Of a stretch of 9,627 bases of DNA, positions 1 through 6,544 are shown piece after piece. The notes below the pieces were generated by a model. The model had not been told where the DNA came from. It did not search any database and saw nothing but the letters and a program-made list of their open reading frames with translations. Position numbers and translations under genes: made by a program. The first letter of the stretch is position 1; the number at the start of each line of letters is the position of its first letter. Source of the DNA: Erysipelotrichaceae bacterium (GTDB lineage Bacteria; Bacillota_I; Bacilli_A; Erysipelotrichales; Erysipelotrichaceae); the NCBI GenBank assembly GCA_003446295.1, contig DMBB01000392.1:1-9627 (forward strand). The letters run 5' to 3'.

Positions 1-641
1 TCCCATCTCCAGATGAAGTACAGGACGGTAAACAGCGATACGGAATAGAACAGATAATAGTTGTTGACGAACAGGAAGAAGACCATCAGGATGAACAGTC
101 CTTTTTTCCGGTTCATGATATAGCGGTCGATCCCTGCAAAGTACAGCGGCAGGAAGACAAAGAACGACGCGAAGAACGGATGCATCATCGTCTGCAGGTT
201 GTAGGCACTGAACGCAAAGATCAATGATCCGGTCAGTTTTGTCCTCCTGCTGTAATGATTGACTGACGCGTAATAGAGGAAGCAGAATCCCGCAGTCAGG
301 AATTTCAGATATGTCTGGATCGTGATGATATCCGTATACGGCAGATCCGTCAAAGCAAACGGATAGTCAAATATATCCTGGAAGTAGAACAGCTTGGTGG
401 AGTAGAAGTCATTCCCCAGAAAGCTTGCCCAGCTCCAGAAAGGAAGCGTTCCGCTGTTCCTCCATTTCACCAGCATCGTCCTGAGATTCTCAAAGTTCGA
501 TGCATACAGAGTACGCATATCCCAGTCCAGTATAAATGCACGTCCTGTCCTCAGATACGGTACAAAGATCACCGCACATACGATATTCAGCAGTACTGCC
601 AGCAGCACGATCGTCACTATGTTGTTTTCTTTTCGTTTCAT
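1..641 (-). CDS. yfhO: YfhO-family membrane protein (GT-C-like glycosyltransferase), N-terminal part
   Basis: Only the first 213 residues are present; the gene runs off the window at base 1, and full-length family members are usually around 800-900 residues. The protein starts with a short basic stretch (MKRKENN) and a membrane helix at about residues 8-30. An extracytoplasmic loop follows with W40-D41-M42 and then a Trp/Phe-rich segment (LPFWSWASFLGNDFYS) typical of the YfhO family. Further hydrophobic helices follow from about residue 110 onward. In Bacillus and Listeria, YfhO-type proteins act outside the membrane and transfer a sugar from undecaprenyl phosphate to lipoteichoic or wall teichoic acid; the lipid-linked sugar is made by a CsbB-type GT2 enzyme. 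Two such GT2 genes lie in this window, which fits. The start is fixed by an in-frame TAA 9 bases upstream of the ATG. No proper Shine-Dalgarno lies at usable spacing. The family call is from recognised residues; the acceptor polymer is unknown. Confidence 0.85.
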   Translation of the reverse strand, partial: MKRKENNIVTIVLLAVLLNIVCAVIFVPYLRTGRAFILDWDMRTLYASNFENLRTMLVKWRNSGTLPFWSWASFLGNDFYSTKLFYFQDIFDYPFALTDLPYTDIITIQTYLKFLTAGFCFLYYASVNHYSRRTKLTGSLIFAFSAYNLQTMMHPFFASFFVFLPLYFAGIDRYIMNRKKGLFILMVFFLFVNNYYLFYSVSLFTVLYFIWRW

Positions 642-649
642 GTTTCCAT

Positions 650-658
650 ATTATAGCA
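650..658 (-). promoter_or_regulatory. Extended -10 promoter of yfhO, giving a nearly leaderless mRNA
   Basis: On the minus strand the sequence reads TGC-TATAAT, a perfect -10 hexamer with the TGn extension. I see no good -35 hexamer 16-19 bases upstream, which is common for extended -10 promoters. Only 8 bases separate the hexamer from the yfhO ATG at 641, so transcription should begin at or just before the start codon. Confidence 0.6.
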
Positions 659-689
659 TTGAACTGTATGTGCATGCGCAAAAGCATAA

Positions 690-718
690 TTGCCTGATTA
701 TCATAAAAACAATATGAT
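690..718 (+). promoter_or_regulatory. Probable sigma-A-type promoter of the DUF2325 gene
   Basis: TTGCCT at 690-695 (four of six matches to TTGACA) and TATGAT at 713-718 (five of six to TATAAT) are separated by the optimal 17 bases. Transcription would start near 725, leaving a leader of about 70 bases before the ATG at 794. This promoter is divergent from the yfhO promoter at 650-658, so the two genes share a 150-base control region. Confidence 0.5.
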
Positions 719-753
719 TAAACTGATCTACAAACAGCAAACACATTCATTCC

Positions 754-767
754 CGGCAGTGATGCCG
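754..767 (+). other. Small hairpin with GNRA-type loop in the DUF2325 leader
   Basis: CGGCA-GTGA-TGCCG forms a 5-bp stem closed by a GTGA (GNRA-class) tetraloop. It lies 8 bases upstream of the AAGGAG ribosome site (776-781) and inside the predicted transcript leader. No T-run follows, so it is not a terminator. It may stabilise the 5' end or influence initiation; it could also be chance, as the stem is short. Confidence 0.35.
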
Positions 768-793
768 TAAATAAGAAGGAGATGCAAAGATAT

Positions 794-2866
794 ATGGACA
801 GGGAACTGGATCTCTGGGTTGGCGCAAAGGATTATTCCGATCCGGAAACAGTCAGAAGAGTATTTAAACAAGCATTTGATGATTCACGGAGAGCGTATAC
901 AGAGGAAAAAGGTTTTTTTAATGACAAGGATTTTGACCAGCGGAGAATGAAAAAACGCATGGAGACAGCGTTGAAGAATCTCGGTTATGCGCGGGAAATG
1001 ATCGGAGAAGCCTATCCGGATTATCCCGGAACATCTTATTTTGAGGATGATTGGTCCTATCTGAATTCCATTCTGCAGGAAAGTTATGACACTCTTGATG
1101 ATGAAATGGATCTGCTTCTCGGAGCATCTCTATGGATCCTGGACACTCTGCAGGACGCAAAAAAACTGTGGCAGACAGAAGCGGACATTCTTCCTCAGCT
1201 CAGTGAAGACGAGATGTATGATGTACCGGGGTGTTTGACAGTGGAAGATTTTACGTTTTCCACTCTGATCATCATGAAGGTCAAATATGTCCTGCTGCAC
1301 AGGAATGATGACTGCAAAGTGTACAGTCCCAAAGGAGAACCGCATCGTACGATTCTGGATGAAGCAACGATCCGTGGAAAACACATGAAGGATGTACCGT
1401 CCCGCAGAACATTTGAAGCTCTGCTGTCAGCACTTCCGGAAGAGGCGATCAACGAAGCAGTGAATGATTTTCGTGATAAATACTGGCAGCTTGCCCGTAT
1501 CTTTTTTGCCGGTCTGAGAGAAAATCACAAAGAACGTGACGAACAGATGAAACGCCATGACCGTTTGGAAAGAAAACTGAATCAATACGAAAACAAGTTT
1601 ACCGTCAGACTTGGCCCGGAAAATACAAACAGTCTGCTCACACAGGATAAATCTTTGCGTGAGCTCAAGGGTCAGTTCGATACGATTACAGAACTTGATG
1701 ATGGTTTGGGAAGATGTGCAGATGCAATTGCGCAAGGTGTGGAAGAAAAAGAACAGTATGCACTGCTGTTCAAGAATTATCCGATCCTCCCAAAGAAAAC
1801 ACAGGAGCTGTTCATGTCGGAAGAAGCACTGTCCGGAATAAAGACCTTTCACATCGACAATCCCTACCGTCTGTGCTTTGCGCTGCTTTATCTGGCAGAC
1901 CGCGGCGATGATCTGATCTGGATGTATTATTTCGGGACGGTGCTGGCAAAAATCACAGCCCTTGCATTGCCATGGAGCGTGGAATACGATGAACTGGATT
2001 CGATCAGCCAGGCTGAGCAGAAGAAAGATGATCCGGCACCGGAACCGCCCCTGGATCTGTATTCAGTTATGTATGAAAGCAGTGAAGAAGATGAGTATTT
2101 TCGTGAGACACTGAATCCTGCTCAGATGATGTATGAGCATACAGGTGTAGTACTCCCGAGAAATATCGGTCGCTTTGACTGGTTGGAACAATCATTGAAG
2201 CAATATGATGTTCCGCAAGAGGACCGGAGAGTCATGCGTATGTGCATGACCCTGATGCATGCGATAACGCACCGGTATACAGGTAATTATTTTGAAACGG
2301 AATCCCAGGAATCCGCTGAACCGGAAACTGAAACACCATCAGTTCCTGATTATGAAAAGCAGATTGCTGCGATCAGAAAAGAAAATAAATCTCTGAACGA
2401 ACAGCTCTGGAGATCCAGAAGAGATCATGCGGCAGTCAGTGAAAAACTCGAGGAACTCATCCGCACAAGCAAGCAGGAACATGAAGAACTTTCCCGGCTC
2501 AGGGAAGTGGTCTTTGCGGCACAGAATCCGGAAGAGGATGTACCTGATCACCGGATCGAACTTCCATTTGAAGTCAGCGAGAGAGTCGTTGTATGCGGCG
2601 GCCATGACTCATTTATCCGACAGTTCAGTCAGATGATCACCGGCAACGTCCGTATACTCAGCAATGTCAGGATCAACGAGGATCTGATCAAAAATGCGAA
2701 GATGGTATGGATCCAGACAAACGCCATCAGCCACAGTGATTATTACAAGATCACTGATCTCTGCCGGAAGAACGATGTACCGATGTATTACTTTCTCAAT
2801 GCCTCCGCAAGAAAATGTGCGGAACAGATCGTGGAGGAGTATACGAAAAAAGAGTTTAAGAAGTAA
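794..2866 (+). CDS. Large helical/coiled-coil protein with C-terminal DUF2325 domain
   Basis: A 690-residue soluble protein with no signal peptide or membrane helix. The C-terminal 90 residues (about 598-687) match DUF2325: a first strand RVVVCGG (C601-G602-G603-H604), a middle KMVWIQTNAISHSDYY segment, and VPMYYFLNAS near the end. This pattern suggests a small Rossmann/receiver-like alpha/beta fold. In front lies a Glu/Lys-rich coiled coil (about 520-573), preceded by an acidic Pro/Thr linker (501-518). The first 500 residues are mostly helical and acidic, with a charged helix at 241-270 and a Pro-rich linker near 413-421; I recognise no known domain there. DUF2325 has no established function, so none is assigned. 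An in-frame ATG at 782 directly abuts the AAGGAG at 776-781 and leaves no spacer, so I prefer the ATG at 794 (12-base spacer, longer than ideal). The gene is divergent from yfhO, and a lipoprotein gene follows after 93 bases with no clear terminator between. Confidence 0.85.
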   Translation: MDRELDLWVGAKDYSDPETVRRVFKQAFDDSRRAYTEEKGFFNDKDFDQRRMKKRMETALKNLGYAREMIGEAYPDYPGTSYFEDDWSYLNSILQESYDTLDDEMDLLLGASLWILDTLQDAKKLWQTEADILPQLSEDEMYDVPGCLTVEDFTFSTLIIMKVKYVLLHRNDDCKVYSPKGEPHRTILDEATIRGKHMKDVPSRRTFEALLSALPEEAINEAVNDFRDKYWQLARIFFAGLRENHKERDEQMKRHDRLERKLNQYENKFTVRLGPENTNSLLTQDKSLRELKGQFDTITELDDGLGRCADAIAQGVEEKEQYALLFKNYPILPKKTQELFMSEEALSGIKTFHIDNPYRLCFALLYLADRGDDLIWMYYFGTVLAKITALALPWSVEYDELDSISQAEQKKDDPAPEPPLDLYSVMYESSEEDEYFRETLNPAQMMYEHTGVVLPRNIGRFDWLEQSLKQYDVPQEDRRVMRMCMTLMHAITHRYTGNYFETESQESAEPETETPSVPDYEKQIAAIRKENKSLNEQLWRSRRDHAAVSEKLEELIRTSKQEHEELSRLREVVFAAQNPEEDVPDHRIELPFEVSERVVVCGGHDSFIRQFSQMITGNVRILSNVRINEDLIKNAKMVWIQTNAISHSDYYKITDLCRKNDVPMYYFLNASARKCAEQIVEEYTKKEFKK

Positions 2867-2919
2867 AAAAATCCTGATGACTGATATGGACATTTTCTGA
2901 AAAACAATCATGATAGTAA

Positions 2920-2941
2920 ATGCCGAAGTTACATACGGCAT
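2920..2941 (+). repeat. Inverted repeat just upstream of the lipoprotein gene
   Basis: ATGCCG at 2920-2925 and CGGCAT at 2936-2941 are exact inverted copies with a 10-base centre. The right arm ends 5 bases before the GGAG ribosome site (2947-2950). No T-run follows on the plus strand, so it is a poor terminator. It could be an operator or an mRNA hairpin controlling access to the ribosome site. The short arms make chance possible. Confidence 0.35.
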
Positions 2942-2959
2942 GAAATGGAGAAAAAAGAA

Positions 2960-3892
2960 ATGAAAAAGGTTATAGCAATATTATCTTTGGCGCTTCTGGC
3001 AGGATGCTCTGCTGAAGCACCGGCAAAAGAACCTGAAAAAACACCCGCAGCTTCCGAGGTTCCTGCAGAAACAGCAGCTCCGGAAACAGCGGTACCTGAA
3101 ACACCTGCTGCAGAAGCACCTGACATGGTAAGTGACCTGGCAGGCACCTATGTGGAAACAGTTGCCGGCAGAGGCACAATCGTCCTGACACCGGTATCCG
3201 GTGACACAGCGGATGTTGTGATCGACTGGCCCAACAGTGCGGCAGAACGCTACCACTGGGAAATGACAGCTGTCTGGGATAACGATGCAGGCAAGCTGGT
3301 CTATAAAGATGCTGTTCTGACTGACCAGAAATTTGACAGTGACGGCAAGGAAACAGATGAAACTGTATACACAGACGGTACAGGAAGCTTTATAATCGAC
3401 GGCACACAGCTGACATGGTTTGATGATAAAAATGAAAACACGGAAGCCGGCGTATTCCTCCGCATGGATGCAGCAGGTATGCCTAATCCCTGGACATTTA
3501 CAGAGGATCTTGATGAAGCAATCACAATTTCCGGCGTAAAGTTTGCTCCGCCGATCGAACAGGCTCTGCCGGAAGGACTGAATTTCTGGCACTATGAAGC
3601 AATGCCCGGCACGATCGGAGCGATGTATGAGAGCGTAAATGACGAAATGGTCATCCGCAAGTCAACGGAAGCAGAAGGCAGCGAGCTTTCCGGAGACAAC
3701 AATGAATACTCCAAGACATGGACTGTTACCCTCAAAGGCGTGAAAGCAGAATGCCGCGGTGACGGAACGCTGATCAATGAGGCAGTATTCAGTGCCGGTG
3801 ATCTGCATTATGCAATCACATACAACGCCGGTTATGAAGGCAGAGGCATGACAGCCGACCAGCTGAATTCCCTGATCAACGGCATGCAGTAA
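2960..3892 (+). CDS. Secreted lipoprotein with two small beta-rich domains
   Basis: This 310-residue protein has a textbook lipoprotein signal: MKKV, a hydrophobic core, then lipobox L13-A14-G15-C16, so C16 should be lipidated and the protein anchored to the outer face of the membrane. Residues about 18-58 form a low-complexity Ala/Pro/Glu/Thr tether of repeated PET/PAE/APE-like units. A beta-rich domain (about 60-170) follows, starting DLAGTYVE and rich in Asp, Gly and Thr like small lipocalin-type domains. The last 130 residues contain VIRKSTEAEGSELSGDNNEY and end in GMTADQLNSLINGMQ, resembling a C-terminal domain I remember from clostridial secreted proteins of unknown role. I chose the ATG at 2960 because GGAG at 2947-2950 lies 9 bases upstream and the signal peptide starts there; the ATG at 2945 overlaps the ribosome site. 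It may be co-transcribed with the DUF2325 gene. The substrate or partner is unknown. Confidence 0.85.
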   Translation: MKKVIAILSLALLAGCSAEAPAKEPEKTPAASEVPAETAAPETAVPETPAAEAPDMVSDLAGTYVETVAGRGTIVLTPVSGDTADVVIDWPNSAAERYHWEMTAVWDNDAGKLVYKDAVLTDQKFDSDGKETDETVYTDGTGSFIIDGTQLTWFDDKNENTEAGVFLRMDAAGMPNPWTFTEDLDEAITISGVKFAPPIEQALPEGLNFWHYEAMPGTIGAMYESVNDEMVIRKSTEAEGSELSGDNNEYSKTWTVTLKGVKAECRGDGTLINEAVFSAGDLHYAITYNAGYEGRGMTADQLNSLINGMQ

Positions 3893-3898
3893 GATCAT

Positions 3899-3941
3899 GA
3901 TCCGCTCTTCCGGTTCCGGAGGAACGGATCTTTTTCTTTTT
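3899..3941 (+). terminator. Rho-independent terminator after the lipoprotein gene
   Basis: The arms 3899-3913 and 3916-3930 begin and end with GATCCG/CGGATC and pair almost throughout, with one C-A mismatch and one G-U pair. The loop is tight, and TTTTTCTTTTT follows at 3931-3941. The stem begins 6 bases past the stop codon, ending the DUF2325/lipoprotein transcription unit. Confidence 0.9.
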
Positions 3942-4000
3942 CTGCCTCACTGTTTCCGCATACCACAGCAGCCGCAGAAGACCCTTGCTGAAAAGGCTGA

Positions 4001-4009
4001 TGATAAAAT
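4001..4009 (+). promoter_or_regulatory. Candidate extended -10 promoter of the amino-sugar operon
   Basis: TGA-TAAAAT at 4001-4009 fits a TGn-extended -10 element and would give a leader of about 34 bases before the ATG at 4050. TATGAT at 4023-4028 is an alternative -10. Neither has a convincing -35 hexamer. A promoter is expected here because a strong terminator lies just upstream. Confidence 0.35.
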
Positions 4010-4049
4010 GAGGAAAATAGCGTATGATTATTAGCAGTAAGGTGAACAT

Positions 4050-5024
4050 ATGACAAAAATATCTATCGTAACGCCTTGTTACTACAACGGAATGAATCTT
4101 CCGGAGACGTACGAAGCAGTGAAAAGAGATGTATTTGATGTCCGAAAGGATATCGATTTTGAATGGGTGCTTGTGGATGACGGGTCAGGTGATGATACGC
4201 TCTTCCAGGCAGTCAAAATACAGAAACAGGATCCCAGGGTAAAAATCGTCAAGCTTTCCCGCAACTTCGGTGAGTTCAGAGCGATCGTTGCCGGCATGAG
4301 TCAGGCAGAAGGTGAAGCCATCGCTGTCATCAGTGCGGACCTTCAGGATCCGCCTGATCTGATCCCGGAAATGCTGGCTTCATGGGAAAAAGGAAATCTT
4401 GTAAACCTGGCAGTCAGAAAAGACAGAGAAGAGTCTGCCCTGAAGAACTGGTTTGCGGATACCTATTATAAGCTTGTCAGGAAATGGGTGGAGCCCAATT
4501 ATCCGAAACGCGGATTTGATTTCTTCCTGATCGACAAAAAGGTCGCTGATGAGCTGGTGGAGATGCAGGAAAAGAATTCCAGCATCTATCTGCAGCTGAT
4601 CTGGCTCGGATATGATCCAACGACCATCGAATATACAAGACGCGACCGTGAGAAGGGCAAGTCCATGTGGACATATGCCAAGCGGATCAATCTGTTTATC
4701 GATACGTTCATCGTATTCTCGAACAAGCCGATCCGCTTCATCACCTGTTCAGGCGTGATCATCAGCTTCATCGGTCTGATCAGTGCGATCTACTTTATTA
4801 TCGATAAACTGAAGAACAATGTGGTCTCTGGCTGGACATCACTCATGGTCGTGATATTGATGCTGTCGGGATTCCAGATGGTGATGCTCGGCATCATCGG
4901 TGAATACATGTGGAGAAATCTGGATGAGTCCAGAAACAGACCGCTGTATGTGATAGAGAAAGTACTCAAGAAGGAGGATGCTGCAAATGAACATCATGGC
5001 GAACAATCTGAAACGAATGTATGA
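4050..5024 (+). CDS. GT2 glycosyltransferase, polyprenyl-phosphate type (CsbB/GtrB-like)
   Basis: This 324-residue enzyme has an N-terminal GT-A domain and two C-terminal membrane helices, the usual architecture and length for glycosyltransferases that put a single sugar on undecaprenyl phosphate at the cytoplasmic face. Visible motifs are ISIVTPCYYNG at the N-terminus, the nucleotide-binding VDDGSGDDT (D43, D44), the metal-binding ISADLQDPPD (D97, D100) and the REKGKSMW segment before the membrane part. The helices lie at about 229-253 and 262-287. Its start is supported by AAGGTG at 4039-4044 with a 5-base spacer. It is first in an operon, and its 3' end overlaps the aminotransferase gene by 38 bases. 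That coupling suggests its donor is the dTDP-3-amino-3,6-dideoxyhexose the next two genes should make; this is inference, and other donors are possible. The product would suit an extracellular YfhO-type transferase such as the one at the window start. Confidence 0.88.
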   Translation: MTKISIVTPCYYNGMNLPETYEAVKRDVFDVRKDIDFEWVLVDDGSGDDTLFQAVKIQKQDPRVKIVKLSRNFGEFRAIVAGMSQAEGEAIAVISADLQDPPDLIPEMLASWEKGNLVNLAVRKDREESALKNWFADTYYKLVRKWVEPNYPKRGFDFFLIDKKVADELVEMQEKNSSIYLQLIWLGYDPTTIEYTRRDREKGKSMWTYAKRINLFIDTFIVFSNKPIRFITCSGVIISFIGLISAIYFIIDKLKNNVVSGWTSLMVVILMLSGFQMVMLGIIGEYMWRNLDESRNRPLYVIEKVLKKEDAANEHHGEQSETNV

Positions 5025-6087
5025 TCAGCACGCGGATGAGTTTGAAGCCAAGGCTTTGGAAGTCCTGAGAAGCGGGTGGTATATTCTCGGAAATGAGCTG
5101 AGATCCTTTGAAGGGGAATTTGCGCAGTACATCGGTTCGAAATACTGTGTAGGTCTTGCCAGCGGACTGGACGCGCTCTGGATCGCATTCCGTGCACTGG
5201 GCATCGGAGCCGGCGATGAAGTCATCGTCAGTTCCAATGCATACATTGCCTGTGTCATGGGAATCACGATGAACAATGCTTCACCGGTATTTGTTGAGCC
5301 GGATCAGTACGGAAATCTGGATGCGGAAAAGATCGAAGAAAAGATCACGGATAAGACAAAGGCGATCCTTGCTGTGCACCTGTACGGCCAGAGCTGCGAC
5401 ATGACAAAGATCATGGAGCTTGCCCAGAAGTATAACCTGAAGGTCGTGGAAGACTGCGCACAGAGCCACGGTACGGAATGGAAAGGCAGAAAGACAGGAA
5501 CATTCGGTGATATTGCCTGCTTCAGCTTCTATCCGACAAAGAACCTGGGTGCCTTTGGCGACGGCGGTGCCATTACCACGGATGACGAAGGCTACGCTGA
5601 TGCGATCAGGACGATCCGCAACTACGGCAGCAAGGTCCATTACCAGAATGAAGTCGTCGGTACCAACAGCCGTCTCGATGAACTGCAGGCAGGTCTGCTG
5701 AGAGTCAAGCTGAAGTACCTGGATGAACTGAATGCGGAACGCATGGCCATTGCCAGACGCTATGATACAGAGGTCCATAACCCGTGGATCACCTATCTGC
5801 CGACAAGACCCGGTTCAAACAATATCTACCACCAGTATGAAATACTCAGCCCGTACCGGGATGAACTGATCGAATATCTGCTGGCAAAAGGCATTCATAC
5901 GATCATTCATTATCCGATCCCGCCGCATCTTTCCAATGCCTATAAGTATCTTGGCTTTGTGAAGGGCGATCTGCCGATCGCTGAGAAATACGCAGATACG
6001 ATCCTGTCTCTGCCGATGTACAACGGCATGACAGAAGAAGAACAGACTTATGTGATCAATGCACTGAATGCATTCAGAACGGAGTGA
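4987..6087 (+). CDS. DegT/DnrJ/EryC1/StrS-family sugar aminotransferase (FdtB/QdtB-like)
   Basis: A 366-residue PLP enzyme of the sugar-nucleotide aminotransferase family, of normal length. Visible features are the N-terminal substrate/cofactor loop (SGWYILGNEL), the phosphate-binding ASGLDALWIAFRALGIGAGD segment, VVEDCAQSHG with D156 expected to pair with the pyridine nitrogen and Q159 beside it, and the Schiff-base lysine K185 in SFYPTKNLGAFGDGGA. Next to a 3,4-ketoisomerase, it most likely adds an amino group from glutamate at C3 of dTDP-3-keto-6-deoxyhexose, giving a dTDP-3-amino-3,6-dideoxyhexose. Whether the sugar is galacto- or gluco-configured cannot be told from sequence. I chose the ATG at 4987 because AAGGAGG at 4971-4977 stands 9 bases upstream; the ATG at 4978 touches the ribosome site. 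It overlaps the end of the glycosyltransferase gene by 38 bases, and the ketoisomerase starts 3 bases after its stop. No N-acetyltransferase is seen nearby, so the amino group may remain free or be modified elsewhere. Confidence 0.9.
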   Translation: MNIMANNLKRMYDQHADEFEAKALEVLRSGWYILGNELRSFEGEFAQYIGSKYCVGLASGLDALWIAFRALGIGAGDEVIVSSNAYIACVMGITMNNASPVFVEPDQYGNLDAEKIEEKITDKTKAILAVHLYGQSCDMTKIMELAQKYNLKVVEDCAQSHGTEWKGRKTGTFGDIACFSFYPTKNLGAFGDGGAITTDDEGYADAIRTIRNYGSKVHYQNEVVGTNSRLDELQAGLLRVKLKYLDELNAERMAIARRYDTEVHNPWITYLPTRPGSNNIYHQYEILSPYRDELIEYLLAKGIHTIIHYPIPPHLSNAYKYLGFVKGDLPIAEKYADTILSLPMYNGMTEEEQTYVINALNAFRTE

Positions 6088-6090
6088 CAG

Positions 6091-6501
6091 ATGGAACTTT
6101 ACAGAATGCTCGTATTCAATGAGCTTGGTGATGAAAGAGGCAATCTGGTCGCAATCGAAGGCGGTCAGGATATCCCGTTTGAGATCCAGCGTGTCTTCTA
6201 CATGTACGGGACAGACAATACGATGGTCAGAGGCAAACATGCCAACAGACATTCCCAGTTTGTCCTGATCAATGTCAGCGGATCCAGCAAAATCAGGATC
6301 ACAGACGGAAAAGGACACGAAGCTGTTGTTTCGCTCGACAAACCCAGAACCGGCGTGTTCATCCCGCGCATGATCTGGAAGGAAATGTATGACTTCTCAG
6401 ATGATTCCGTGCTGCTTTGTCTGACAGACACGCATTATGACGGCTCGGAATATATCCGTGACTTTGATGCATACATCAAAGAAGTCAACAAAGAGGACTG
6501 A
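6091..6501 (+). CDS. FdtA/QdtA-type cupin dTDP-4-keto-6-deoxyhexose 3,4-ketoisomerase
   Basis: A 136-residue single-domain cupin, the normal size for this family. It has IQRVFYMYGT with Y37, then VRGKHANRHSQFVLINVSGS, the strand carrying the active-site residues, and a C-terminal half with the conserved-looking IPRMIWKEMYDF and LLCLTDTHYD segments. The family shifts the keto group of dTDP-4-keto-6-deoxyglucose from C4 to C3 ahead of a PLP aminotransferase, which here is the gene just upstream. GGAG at 6081-6084 gives a 6-base spacer. Oddly, the usual His-x-His (RGxHAH) reads H50-A51-N52, so the second histidine, which I recall as catalytic in FdtA, is Asn, and the spacing to the following Gln is one residue shorter. 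H54 could take over. The protein may belong to a divergent subfamily of the same function or have another sugar substrate. It is the last gene of the operon. Confidence 0.85.
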   Translation: MELYRMLVFNELGDERGNLVAIEGGQDIPFEIQRVFYMYGTDNTMVRGKHANRHSQFVLINVSGSSKIRITDGKGHEAVVSLDKPRTGVFIPRMIWKEMYDFSDDSVLLCLTDTHYDGSEYIRDFDAYIKEVNKED

Positions 6502-6510
6502 GAATATGAA

Positions 6511-6544
6511 AAAAGCAATTGCACGATGCAGTTGCTTTATTTTT
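6511..6544. terminator. Bidirectional Rho-independent terminator between convergent genes
   Basis: GCAATTGCA (6515-6523) and TGCAGTTGC (6527-6535) form a 9-bp stem with one G-U pair and a CGA loop. The stem is flanked by an A-run on the left and TTTATTTTT on the right, so each strand reads stem-loop then T-run. It ends the amino-sugar operon on the plus strand and the GT2 gene on the minus strand. The TAA stop of the minus-strand gene (6537-6539) lies within the element's right flank. Confidence 0.9.

Noticed and set aside
2981..3592. A 203-codon open frame on the minus strand opposite the lipoprotein gene
   Set aside because: Its translation is Cys- and Arg-rich low complexity, mirroring the repeated Ala/Pro/Glu codons of the lipoprotein tether. 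The plus-strand gene has a lipobox, a ribosome site and a terminator.
3942..4049. Possible small RNA or riboswitch between the lipoprotein terminator and the GT2 operon
   Set aside because: About 110 bases remain after the terminator. I found only weak, distant complementarity (CAGCA near 3966 with TGCTG near 3986) and no second terminator or anti-terminator arrangement before the GT2 start.
5281..6318. Long open frames on the minus strand (165 and 167 codons) opposite the aminotransferase and ketoisomerase genes
   Set aside because: They lie antisense to well-supported enzyme genes, have no recognisable motifs or ribosome sites, and their translations look like composition artefacts of the coding strand.
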